This document shows, piece by piece, positions 27,310-36,119 of a stretch of DNA of 64,000 bases; within the stretch, counting starts at the first letter, position 1; every line of letters begins with the position of its first letter. This DNA is from Carboxylicivirga sediminis (GTDB lineage: Bacteria; Bacteroidota; Bacteroidia; Bacteroidales; Marinilabiliaceae): the NCBI RefSeq assembly GCF_018156225.1, contig NZ_JAGTAR010000012.1:62001-126000 (forward strand), given 5' to 3'. The notes under the pieces were generated by a model. It was not told the origin of the DNA. It did not search any database and saw only the letters and a list, made by a program, of their open reading frames with translations. The position numbers and the translations under genes were made by a program.

Positions 27310-27340
27310 AATCTTATTGAATCTATTATACCAAATTAAA

Positions 27341-28684
27341 CTATTCTCCTTTATCACTTTTCATCTTTTCAAGCTGGCGCTCTAACAGAGTTCGTTCTTT
27401 CTTTTTCTCAGGCAGCTTGCTTATAGCTAACTCCTTGTATTTAATGGCTTCGTTTCGCTTTCCTTGTTTATTCAATACATCAGATCGAAGATTATCCATC
27501 ATATAGTCATCTGGCATGAACTGCTCTCCATAATCAATCCATTTATACAACTGCTTATAGTCTGACTTCTTACTTGTGCAATGTCTTAGATTTTGACGCA
27601 CCATTTTATCAATTGTACGAATCAATTTAGTGGCTCCTACTCCCTTTTCGTACGCTTTAAGCCTTGAGTTACCAATTAAACTTGGTCGATACTTATTTTC
27701 TTTGTAATCGAGGTAAGCCGCCTCATCATCAGCCTTGATTTGTGCCAATGACTTAGAATTAATAAGGCTATCAAGATAAGCTTTCGACTGCTCTTTATAG
27801 GCTTTAAATTCTTTGTTCATTAACAAATAGTCTAACTCATAGCCTTTAATAGCCTCTGTATTCTTTGTAGCTTCTGGTAACTCTTTAAAATTAGTTATAA
27901 AAGCACGCATCATTTCAGGATCCTTTTCCTGATAGGCAAATGAACGGGTATTGGCGACAATACCACGCTTTAAGGCTTTTAAACTAGCCTCTTCGGCACG
28001 AGTGGCAATATCCATATACTCATCAAAGTTGGCGTATAAAATCTCTTCTGCTTTACCATCTACCATCAGGTACTTACTATGATTTAGTAAGAACTCCATC
28101 ATATCTACATCATCCTCTTTAATTTCTGTTTGAATACTTAACCAGTCTTCAATAGCTTGAAAAGGACTTTCACGGTTTTCGAGCATCTTTTCGATGTAGA
28201 TTTTCAAGAAGCGTTCATCCGTCTTTTTACTATCATACTGCTCTTTCAGTTCAGCAATAGTGTAGCCACTTTTTACTGCTTCTAAAGCATTTTTGCCCAT
28301 TTGAATGACCCCTGCTATATCTTTAGCACCAACATTTTTATAGACCATTTCTCCATCACCTCTTAAAAAGATCATGGTTGGATAGGCATCCACACCATAT
28401 TTTCGAGCCGCCTGAACGCCTTCCTTTTCTGCATTAACCTTAACATTAATGAATTGGTGATTGAAAGACTTGCCAACCTGCTCGTTTGTAAAAATCGTTC
28501 TTGCCATACTCTTACATGGCCCGCACCAATCTGTATATACATCAACGAATACCAGCTTATTCTCTTTACTGGCTTTTTGTAATGCTTCTTCAAGCGTTAT
28601 GTGTTCAAAGTTAATTCCCTGACCATTGACTAACCCATATGACAGGGTTAACATTAAGACCAACAGAACTTCTAATTTCTTCAT
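27341..28684 (-). CDS. Exported thioredoxin-domain protein with helical C-terminus, Trx3
   Basis: A 447-residue protein. A signal peptide (MKKLEVLLVLMLTLSYGLVNGQ) precedes a thioredoxin domain with C54GPC57 in DWCGPCKSM and cis-Pro loop DAYPTMIFL. The rest is a helical repeat region with conserved Y/W spacing shared by Trx1 and Trx2 (for example YKQLYKWIDYGEQFMPDDY). First gene of the trx3-trx2 unit; an ECF-type motif lies 57 bases upstream. A role in reducing disulfides of imported proteins before M16 digestion is an inference from context. Confidence 0.82.
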   Translation of the reverse strand: MKKLEVLLVLMLTLSYGLVNGQGINFEHITLEEALQKASKENKLVFVDVYTDWCGPCKSMARTIFTNEQVGKSFNHQFINVKVNAEKEGVQAARKYGVDAYPTMIFLRGDGEMVYKNVGAKDIAGVIQMGKNALEAVKSGYTIAELKEQYDSKKTDERFLKIYIEKMLENRESPFQAIEDWLSIQTEIKEDDVDMMEFLLNHSKYLMVDGKAEEILYANFDEYMDIATRAEEASLKALKRGIVANTRSFAYQEKDPEMMRAFITNFKELPEATKNTEAIKGYELDYLLMNKEFKAYKEQSKAYLDSLINSKSLAQIKADDEAAYLDYKENKYRPSLIGNSRLKAYEKGVGATKLIRTIDKMVRQNLRHCTSKKSDYKQLYKWIDYGEQFMPDDYMMDNLRSDVLNKQGKRNEAIKYKELAISKLPEKKKERTLLERQLEKMKSDKGE

Positions 28685-28740
28685 AAATTAAAATTTAATT
28701 AGTTATTGCAGCAGAAATGATTAAGTATTTCTTTTGTACT

Positions 28741-28771
28741 AATGACGCAGGATAATACTTCGGGAGTGACA
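28741..28771 (-). promoter_or_regulatory. ECF-type promoter motif B, upstream of trx3
   Basis: Minus strand: TGTCACTC-N14-TGCGTCATT, a perfect match to both boxes of the local consensus. The CGTC core in the second box is typical of ECF -10 elements. It sits downstream of the M16b terminator and before the trx3 start, within a 307-base gap. Confidence 0.7.
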
Positions 28772-28902
28772 CAAGCCCAAAATAGTTGTGCTTATTGGGG
28801 GTAATCGTTACGCATGTTTTAGTTGATTGTGAGCAATTCGACATTACGTTTCTATAACGTTTGTCTCTTAAATCTCTGATTTACATACACACAACTAATA
28901 AT

Positions 28903-28965
28903 AAAAAAAACACTACCTGCAGTAGTCTTGAATGCGTCCGGCTCGAATACTTACTACCTGTAGTG
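28903..28965 (-). terminator. Terminator of the M16b gene
   Basis: On the minus strand CACTAC...GTAGT pairs with ACTAC...GTAGTG (6 + 5 pairs with an internal loop), and T8 follows. It starts 27 bases after the M16b stop. Confidence 0.65.
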
Positions 28966-28991
28966 ATATTTATAATTTATGTTTAGAAAAC

Positions 28992-31742
28992 TCATTTTTC
29001 TTTTGGAAAGCGATCTAACTGATAGTATTTATCTGCTTGAATAATCCGTTTCATTGCGCTCCTAATATCATTGGACGTAATTGATTTAATTACCTTATGG
29101 ATTTCATTTGGATTTACTAATCTTCCATAATTAAGATACCATTTTGGCCAAATGCTTTTAAAGTTGTCATCTTCATAAAATGACATTACATACATGCTTC
29201 TCAACATCGCTTTAATAATCTGAATTTCATCATCGGATATTTCACCACGACTCATAGGTAGCAACACTTCATTGTGCATAATAGTATGTGAGCGCTCAAT
29301 GTTTTCGGGATCAATCAGGTACCTTAAACTTACCGATTGAAAATCAGTGGGAGACTTAACGGTGGTCATATTCCCTCCCGAAGCATAGATTAAACCATAC
29401 TTTTCTCTTATTATCTCTCCAATCTTTAACAAGGCATGCTGTGAAATGGCTTGTACAATCAGTTCATCTTTTAGCGTTAATGGCTTGGCAGGAAAGTGAT
29501 AAAACAAATAATCCACCTTCCCCGTTTTTGAATTCCACACAAATTCTTTTTTAACGGTCCCGTTTGGTACAATCAACTGATTGACTTGCTGCTTTGGCCT
29601 CAAAACTTTTTCTGAAATCAATGTCCCCAGGTATTTAGACGCCAGCTCTTCAATGTTTTTAGGCAAGTCTCCTTGTACTATAATTATCGAATTAGAAAGG
29701 TTACGCTTTATTAGTCGGTCATAGCTTAACAAACGTTCCCCCAACCCTTCAGTATTTAACGTATCGGGTTGAATAGCTAAATCCTGGATATCAAGATTCC
29801 TTTTATAGAGATCAAATTCCTTCTGGTTATCCAGAGTTCGTTTTGCAATCGACTCAAATTGTTTTAATACATCTTCATCATCTGGCGCCCTGTTATCAGT
29901 CATTATCAGGTAGAAAATCTGAAATATCTTCTCAATATCAGAAGGTAAACCATTCATTTCTATCTCATAACCATAATTATCAATTTCTGTTTTTTTAAGA
30001 ATTTTCAGACCACGCTCCATTTGCCGTGCATCTTTAGCCGAATAGCTACTATACGAGTTATTGAATGATCGAATAGCACCCTTATAAAACAGTCGATCAC
30101 CTTCAGAAATTAAATTTAGTCCATCCTTTCCTACTAATTTTAAGGTGACTTTTTCATCAGATGTTTGGTGCATAACCGCCTTTAATCCATTCTTATACAA
30201 CACTGTAGATATATGTTCATTAACTCGTTCGGACTTTAAAACATCAGCCACATGCTCTATTCCTGTTTCTATGTGCACATCGCTGATTTCTTTTACTGTA
30301 GCAGTTGGTTCCTCAAATTGAAAGGGTATCGTTTCAATATCTGATAGATTTGCCAACTTATCTAAAATATATTGTTCATTGAATTGCGGAGTGCAGGCAG
30401 ATGATGTACTATCAAACATGGCTGTATAGTGCATATTCAAAAGTTCATCAAGCATATTCGAAAAATCAGCCGGCTTTAACTCACTAACAACCTGCTGTGT
30501 TAATTCATACTTTGTTTTGCCGCATAAAGGTGTATTCCCTTCTAAGAAGTGCGATTGAATGCCAGTTAATGAAATTGTTTGGTCATTCATATATTTGGCA
30601 GATCTTGCCAAACTATTTTTTGCCTGATAAGCAATCTCCTCTTCCAGAAAACCATGCTGCTTGGCTTGAGCCAGTACGTTACAAAATGTATTAATCAGCT
30701 CGTCGTATTTAGTTTCTTTTCTATCCTGCAGTCTAAAGTTGAAAATTTCATTGCCTGGTACGATGCTTCCCATATTAGTCGATGGAGCTGCCATTGAATA
30801 ATTTGAATGCTGTAACCTGAATTTGATGATATTGCTGAAGTAACTACGAATTAAATTTTGCTTAAATGTGGCATAGGTATCACTAGCAATTGGTGCTGTT
30901 TTAAACGCTATACCTATACGAGGTCGTGTATCTATCTGTGATGGTTTAAATTTACCGGTTACAATGGTTTCATTATTTATATTAACGTAGGAATTAGGTG
31001 TTCTATCAGTCGCGGCAGGTACCTTCTCAAAAATAGAACTTATGATCTTTTTCACTTTCCTACTATCTATTTTTCCATAAACAACCAGAGCTAGTTTACC
31101 AGGCACATAGTTATTTCTATAGTACTCCTTTAAACTATTCAAATCAACGGCAAGAATCCCTTCTTTGGTACCTAACACGTTGTGACCTTCAAGAATGGTT
31201 CCGTCCAATAACGAAGAGGCCGCTGTTCCTCCTCTATTAATTTCCTCAACAACAATTTTCTTCTCCAATTCAAATGCTTCCTCATCGAAGCTGAGATGAA
31301 ACATCCAGTCTTTCAAAAGCAACAGGCTTCGTTTAAGATATTCGGTATCATCCTCTGGGATAGTCATAAAATACTGGACATTTGAGCCCACCGTATACCC
31401 ATTATAATCTCTTGCCGGCCGCATACCCATCCTTCGCATTTCAAGCACTCCTTCTGCTCCTGGATAGTTTTCACTCCCATTAAACATTACATGCTCCAGC
31501 AAGTGTGCAAATCCATGCTCTTCAGGCTTTTCTACCAATGCTCCCTGCCCTGATAACATTACCACCTTTACTTTACCTGGTTCGCCTTCCGGTGCTAAAT
31601 AATAGGTTAAACCATTGTCTAACTTTCCAATAGTTAAGTTTTTGGGCATTGGCAATTGTTGTGCAAATAAGTTTCCGGTAAGAAATACCAGCAATACCAA
31701 TAGGGTCGCTTGTTTATAATTAAATTCTATGTAATATTTCAT
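28992..31742 (-). CDS. Exported M16 (pitrilysin-family) zinc peptidase, M16b
   Basis: A 916-residue peptidase from the ATG at 31742 (an in-frame ATG eight codons earlier is possible). The hydrophobic signal (ATLLVLLVFLTGNLFAQ) targets the periplasm. The zinc site is H80LLEH84 in AHLLEHVMFNGSEN, with the acidic third ligand in EKKIVVEEINRGG about 76 residues on. It shares architecture with M16a but is clearly diverged. It is a single-gene unit with its own ECF-type motif and terminator. M16 enzymes with TonB-type receptors are known to digest imported proteins (FusC with the ferredoxin receptor FusA in Pectobacterium). Confidence 0.9.
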   Translation of the reverse strand: MKYYIEFNYKQATLLVLLVFLTGNLFAQQLPMPKNLTIGKLDNGLTYYLAPEGEPGKVKVVMLSGQGALVEKPEEHGFAHLLEHVMFNGSENYPGAEGVLEMRRMGMRPARDYNGYTVGSNVQYFMTIPEDDTEYLKRSLLLLKDWMFHLSFDEEAFELEKKIVVEEINRGGTAASSLLDGTILEGHNVLGTKEGILAVDLNSLKEYYRNNYVPGKLALVVYGKIDSRKVKKIISSIFEKVPAATDRTPNSYVNINNETIVTGKFKPSQIDTRPRIGIAFKTAPIASDTYATFKQNLIRSYFSNIIKFRLQHSNYSMAAPSTNMGSIVPGNEIFNFRLQDRKETKYDELINTFCNVLAQAKQHGFLEEEIAYQAKNSLARSAKYMNDQTISLTGIQSHFLEGNTPLCGKTKYELTQQVVSELKPADFSNMLDELLNMHYTAMFDSTSSACTPQFNEQYILDKLANLSDIETIPFQFEEPTATVKEISDVHIETGIEHVADVLKSERVNEHISTVLYKNGLKAVMHQTSDEKVTLKLVGKDGLNLISEGDRLFYKGAIRSFNNSYSSYSAKDARQMERGLKILKKTEIDNYGYEIEMNGLPSDIEKIFQIFYLIMTDNRAPDDEDVLKQFESIAKRTLDNQKEFDLYKRNLDIQDLAIQPDTLNTEGLGERLLSYDRLIKRNLSNSIIIVQGDLPKNIEELASKYLGTLISEKVLRPKQQVNQLIVPNGTVKKEFVWNSKTGKVDYLFYHFPAKPLTLKDELIVQAISQHALLKIGEIIREKYGLIYASGGNMTTVKSPTDFQSVSLRYLIDPENIERSHTIMHNEVLLPMSRGEISDDEIQIIKAMLRSMYVMSFYEDDNFKSIWPKWYLNYGRLVNPNEIHKVIKSITSNDIRSAMKRIIQADKYYQLDRFPKEK

Positions 31743-31887
31743 ATGCAATTTTTTTTCTGTTGCCATATGGAACTCACCCGCAAAATAATTATCCTCGTGT
31801 ATGAGACCTTCTTCTAATGGCTCGTTTCATACTACAACATTTTTTTATGACTTATCGATTTTGAATTATGTTATTTTCCCTTTGATA

Positions 31888-31918
31888 AATGACGCAGTAT
31901 TAAAAAATGAGAGTGACA
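31888..31918 (-). promoter_or_regulatory. ECF-type promoter motif C, upstream of M16b
   Basis: Minus strand: TGTCACTC-N14-TGCGTCATT, identical in both boxes and spacer length to motif B, although the spacer sequence differs. It lies between the terminator of the sus operon and the M16b start. Confidence 0.7.
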
Positions 31919-31974
31919 ATTGATTAAGAAAAGTCATAGGCAAAATAAGAAATGAAATAGCTTCATAATCGTAC

Positions 31975-32007
31975 ATAAAAAATGGGGCTAATTATTTAGC
32001 CCCATTT
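31975..32007 (-). terminator. Terminator of the fecR-sus operon
   Basis: A perfect 12-bp stem (AAATGGGGCTAA / TTAGCCCCATTT) with a 4-base loop, followed by TTTTTT on the minus strand, 26 bases after the lipoprotein stop. Confidence 0.85.
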
Positions 32008-32032
32008 AACAATCTTATATCACTAATACTAT

Positions 32033-33508
32033 TTATTGATAGAAGAATGTATATGTTTCACTTTTACCTTTGTAGGAGTAACTACCACCTGTATATGTCT
32101 TAACAAACTTGGTGATATTACCACTTTCATCCGTCTCATAAGTATAAGCTGGTAATAGCAGGTAAGTGTAATCAGTAGCACCAACAGTTTTTGTATAGAT
32201 ATATTTGTGCCAAAGAATATCATTAAAAATGTTTAATCGTACTGAATTCGCAACAGCAAAAGGCGGGAAGCCTTCCATATACGTTGGCATAATGCTTGGA
32301 GCAAAATCTTCTCTGTGTTGTCTTCTATCTGGATTCGTCATGTATGTTTGACTTTGCCAGTATTCATTAAAAATCATTTCTCCGGCTAAAAATGGGTCTG
32401 TATAATTCACATCAGATATCATCGTACTTCCTTTAAAGAATGATGATACTGCACCGTCAACATAAACGAAATTACTCATCAACACATCTTTTTCGTACTC
32501 TCCGATGATATTTCCTTCGGTATCGAAATCAAAATCCTGTTCTTCAATGCTAGACACCTCCGTAGTACCTTCAACATAATTAAAGTATGTCCTTGTTTCG
32601 TCATCAAATATGCCGTCACTATCAAGACTTCTGTATGTCATGGTATCAACCATTCCTAACTCATTATAACTAAACAGAGTTTGGTAATTTGTTCCGGATG
32701 AGAATATATAATCCATAATATCCAACTCTCCGGTTAACTCATTGTAATGGAACTGAATTTTAATGATAATCCCAGACCTATTTTTATGTAAAATATGATC
32801 AGGACGTTTTACCTCATTCGTTTTATGAACATTCAATGTTGTTGTTGATGTCTGACCTGCTTCATCTTCAATAACGATGTAAACCGGATATTTGACACCT
32901 AATTCCATTTGTCCAAGCAGCACCATTTGCTTAAGCGGCATCTCATAAATAACAGTATCGTCATCTGCGGGATAATAGCTAAATTGCTCTGTATCGTTGT
33001 AAATGATTTTAACAGATTTAAGAGGGTTCAAGCCAGTGGATACAATCCCTTTAACAAAGCAAGCCGGCACTGCTACTGCCAAATCATTACCTCCAACAAG
33101 GTTTATTTCAGGAAAAGAAAACGGTTTAACATCAATTCTAATGCCCTGATTAAATGTACGTGAATCTTTATCAGAAACTTTAATGATATAGTTTAATACT
33201 GTATCCTTTTCAAAAGGAGTTAAGTCAACACGATAACTAAAATCAAACTTTTTCTTTCCATAATAGGTATCAATTTCCTCTAAAACCGAATAGTCGTTGG
33301 CGTTGATTAACTCAATAATTGACACTCCATTAGGCACATTCATCCTCATTGAGATATCATAATAATCAGCTGTATCGCGTCGTACCTCTACGCGCTGATC
33401 GGTCAATTCAAATCCTGGATCCGGAAAAGACGGATCTTCCTGGCATGCCTGAAATGTAATTAAACTGGCAATACCCACAAGAAATATACATAATAATTGT
33501 TTAGTCAT
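32033..33508 (-). CDS. Sus-operon lipoprotein of unknown function
   Basis: A 491-residue lipoprotein with a signal ending ITFQACQED. The N-terminal half looks like beta-sandwich repeats (for example YIIKVSDKDSRTFNQGIRI); the C-terminal half contains YD/RHS-like turns such as FDTEGNIIGEYEKD and YETDESGNITKFVKTYTGG. It is the last gene of the fecR-susC-susD operon, 18 bases after the metallopeptidase-like gene. By position it is likely a surface accessory of the SusCD complex, for example a ligand-binding lipoprotein. No family name can be given. Confidence 0.75.
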   Translation of the reverse strand: MTKQLLCIFLVGIASLITFQACQEDPSFPDPGFELTDQRVEVRRDTADYYDISMRMNVPNGVSIIELINANDYSVLEEIDTYYGKKKFDFSYRVDLTPFEKDTVLNYIIKVSDKDSRTFNQGIRIDVKPFSFPEINLVGGNDLAVAVPACFVKGIVSTGLNPLKSVKIIYNDTEQFSYYPADDDTVIYEMPLKQMVLLGQMELGVKYPVYIVIEDEAGQTSTTTLNVHKTNEVKRPDHILHKNRSGIIIKIQFHYNELTGELDIMDYIFSSGTNYQTLFSYNELGMVDTMTYRSLDSDGIFDDETRTYFNYVEGTTEVSSIEEQDFDFDTEGNIIGEYEKDVLMSNFVYVDGAVSSFFKGSTMISDVNYTDPFLAGEMIFNEYWQSQTYMTNPDRRQHREDFAPSIMPTYMEGFPPFAVANSVRLNIFNDILWHKYIYTKTVGATDYTYLLLPAYTYETDESGNITKFVKTYTGGSYSYKGKSETYTFFYQ

Positions 33509-33526
33509 AATTAAAATTTTTGAAGA

Positions 33527-34618
33527 TTAAACCTCAGTAATTAACACTTCTATGTCAGGATTCAAGCTCATTAAATCAACTCCCCATCCAGAAACCAGGT
33601 TATATATTAAGCGGAGATTATCCTGTATATTTTCAGGAAACGCCTCAAATTCAGATGCATTGCGAAATAACAGCTCATTGATGTAGGAGCGTACGTCCTT
33701 TCCAACACCAGGAACAAAATCATAGGTTGGCTTAAATGCCTTATAGTGTTTTACCCAAACGCCATCGACACGCTCCCAAACAGTACCTAGGCCTGATGAT
33801 GAATTGTAAAAATACTGGGCATCAATAAATCCTTTAGAATAAACCCAATCCTTATCAATAACAGACAGACTTGTTTCCTCATCAATTCCCATCTCTTCGC
33901 GATATATCGCATCCATCTCTTGCCCATAATAATCTAGTTTATTGGCATAAAACTCCTCCGGCACCAAGCTGTAAAGATTATTCATTTCCATCACCTTAGC
34001 CAGAAACACATAAAAATCATCGATGATAAAATCTTCTGTATTTTGGGTCACTTCATCCTGATTAACATTGATGACTATTGAATGAACATTGTAAACCATA
34101 CTCAATGAACCATCAGTGTATCTTGAATATCTTGCTTCAGACTCGGTTAATGCATTAATATTAACTCGATCGTTGGCATAAACAGATGCACTTATTAATA
34201 CTTTTTGGGGTAGTTTACTAGCAATCATGCTTCCCGGAGTAAAGAATTTAAAGATAGCCGTATCAACAAACGCAAGTGCATCATCTACATACTTATTGTA
34301 ATCGGCCAGTCCTTCAGCATCCATATTTCCCTCTTCATCAACAAACAGACTGCTGATTTGAGGTATTTCTACCTGTCCCCACAAGCGGGCAGCATCATCT
34401 GTTTGAGCTACATAGGCAAAATCTAGTGTGTCATCATATTCATGTAATATACCAACATGGTAATCCTCGTAGATACGCTTGACAATAGGTCGTGATAAAT
34501 CAACCTGCGAAGCTACACGATCAATATCCTTATATGAAGGTTGTAAGCTATCTTCGTCTTGCTCGCAAGCATAGATTAACCCAACCAATAAAATATATAA
34601 TATCCAATTTTTCTTCAT
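33527..34618 (-). CDS. Zinc-metallopeptidase-like (Mx1) lipoprotein lacking HExxH
   Basis: A 363-residue lipoprotein (LLVGLIYACEQDE). Length, position after susD and the order of blocks resemble the SusD-associated putative zinc-binding metallopeptidase family (Peptidase_Mx1). The place where HExxH is expected reads FIIDDFYVFLAKVMEMNN, with no histidines. Later blocks (SKGFIDAQYFYNSSSG; KDVRSYINELLF) are in family order. It is therefore probably a non-catalytic binding relative, or an unrelated lipoprotein. ATG at 34618 is used; the TTG two codons before is less likely. Confidence 0.65.
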   Translation of the reverse strand: MKKNWILYILLVGLIYACEQDEDSLQPSYKDIDRVASQVDLSRPIVKRIYEDYHVGILHEYDDTLDFAYVAQTDDAARLWGQVEIPQISSLFVDEEGNMDAEGLADYNKYVDDALAFVDTAIFKFFTPGSMIASKLPQKVLISASVYANDRVNINALTESEARYSRYTDGSLSMVYNVHSIVINVNQDEVTQNTEDFIIDDFYVFLAKVMEMNNLYSLVPEEFYANKLDYYGQEMDAIYREEMGIDEETSLSVIDKDWVYSKGFIDAQYFYNSSSGLGTVWERVDGVWVKHYKAFKPTYDFVPGVGKDVRSYINELLFRNASEFEAFPENIQDNLRLIYNLVSGWGVDLMSLNPDIEVLITEV

Positions 34619-34652
34619 GATCAAATACTTATTTAATTATAGACAATCTACC

Positions 34653-36107
34653 TTAAGGGATTAATATCTCTTCATTAATCTCCGGTATTTTCTCGTATCG
34701 CTCATTATTCCTGATTAAAGGGTTATTTTCTCTTTCCTTTAATGGAATTGGGAGCGTGTAATTCAGGTCATCCGATAAAAGAGTATAGGTTTCAGTACCT
34801 AGCTTTATACCACTATTATCAACCAAAGTAAACACATGCTTAATTTCAGGGCGATTAGCCATCCGTCTCAAATCGAACCAACGGTGGTGATCTTCGAAAC
34901 ATAACTCTTTACGTCGTTCCTCTATTACAAAGGCAACTACTTCCTGTGCATCACTTGGATAAACTACTCCTGATGCATCAGAATAACGTGTTGCATGTAA
35001 AGTCTTAATATCGTTAATGGCATTGCCTGCATCCCCTTTTTGAGCATAGGCCTCAGCTCTGTTCAAATAGGCTTCTGCCACGCGTATATTTGCAAAGCCA
35101 AGCGTTGTATAATTATCTTTTTGATACTTTAGGGTTAAGTAGTTAACCTTACCAGTTCCATCATCAATGGCATCGAAAAACGCTTCTTTTCGTTTGTCTT
35201 CATTATCATATAGGTTAATCAACTCCATATTTGAATAATAAACAAACTCTTTTACCTTACCTGTTAAGTTGTCATACAACGAAAAGATTGGAGCAGCAGT
35301 GTAATACGAGTACAATATCTCATTATTTGACTCTGATACAAATGGCTGGTCAACTTTTATAGTTGATAGTCCATACTCATTTGTAACTTTATTTGCGTAT
35401 TCAATACATTCATCCCATTTGTGCTGGTATAGTTTCACCCTTGACATTAATAAGTCGCAGGTAGCAACTGTTGGATGCCATACCGTTTTTGAAAGACCGC
35501 CTGCATCAATTAAACGTCTGGCCTCAGTAATATCTTTTTCGATTAAAGCATAACATTCTGCCACGCTATTTCGGTTATAAGTTTCTTCAACCCCGATATC
35601 GTTGCGTAAAGGTACACCCAAGTCAGATTGTGCAGATGATGAATTATATGGTACGCCATATAAGTTAACCAGATTGAAATACGACAAAGCTCTTACGAAA
35701 TAGGCTTCACCTTTTACCTGATCGATTTCAGTCTGTTCGCCGATGGCTTCATCAATTTGTTCAATAACATAATTAGCAATGGCGATGTCCTCATACATTC
35801 TTTCCCATGACGAATTTACATAGCTCAACTCATTACCTTCTTCGTCAATCTCAATCTCCCTTTGCCAGGTATATGTTGTTTTTTGGCTAAGCTTTTCAGT
35901 TGTTAATCCTTTAGGATCTTCAACCAAATTATCTGTCATAAAATCAACCTGTTTGAAGATAGGATACTCGAAGCTAAATTCGTTTAACAATAGCGCCGAA
36001 TAATGATCTGTTTTTTCAGGCACCAGTTTATCCTGATCGACTTCATCTAAAAAGTCACTACACCCCCAAAAAGGTAAAAGGATAAGTATATATAATATTT
36101 TTTTCAT
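34653..36107 (-). CDS. SusD/RagB-type outer-membrane lipoprotein
   Basis: A 484-residue SusD-family lipoprotein. The signal peptide ends LILLPFWGCSDF, with the N-terminal SusD region (VKGEAYFVRALSYFNLVNLYG) and the C-terminal signature FVIEERRKELCFEDHHRWFDLRRM and YTLPIP. SusD proteins sit over the SusC barrel as a ligand-holding lid. It starts 12 bases after susC. The absence of any glycoside hydrolase in the locus, and the presence of peptidases, makes a peptide ligand more likely than a glycan (as for RagB). Confidence 0.92.
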   Translation of the reverse strand: MKKILYILILLPFWGCSDFLDEVDQDKLVPEKTDHYSALLLNEFSFEYPIFKQVDFMTDNLVEDPKGLTTEKLSQKTTYTWQREIEIDEEGNELSYVNSSWERMYEDIAIANYVIEQIDEAIGEQTEIDQVKGEAYFVRALSYFNLVNLYGVPYNSSSAQSDLGVPLRNDIGVEETYNRNSVAECYALIEKDITEARRLIDAGGLSKTVWHPTVATCDLLMSRVKLYQHKWDECIEYANKVTNEYGLSTIKVDQPFVSESNNEILYSYYTAAPIFSLYDNLTGKVKEFVYYSNMELINLYDNEDKRKEAFFDAIDDGTGKVNYLTLKYQKDNYTTLGFANIRVAEAYLNRAEAYAQKGDAGNAINDIKTLHATRYSDASGVVYPSDAQEVVAFVIEERRKELCFEDHHRWFDLRRMANRPEIKHVFTLVDNSGIKLGTETYTLLSDDLNYTLPIPLKERENNPLIRNNERYEKIPEINEEILIP

Positions 36108-36119
36108 GATAACACTGTA

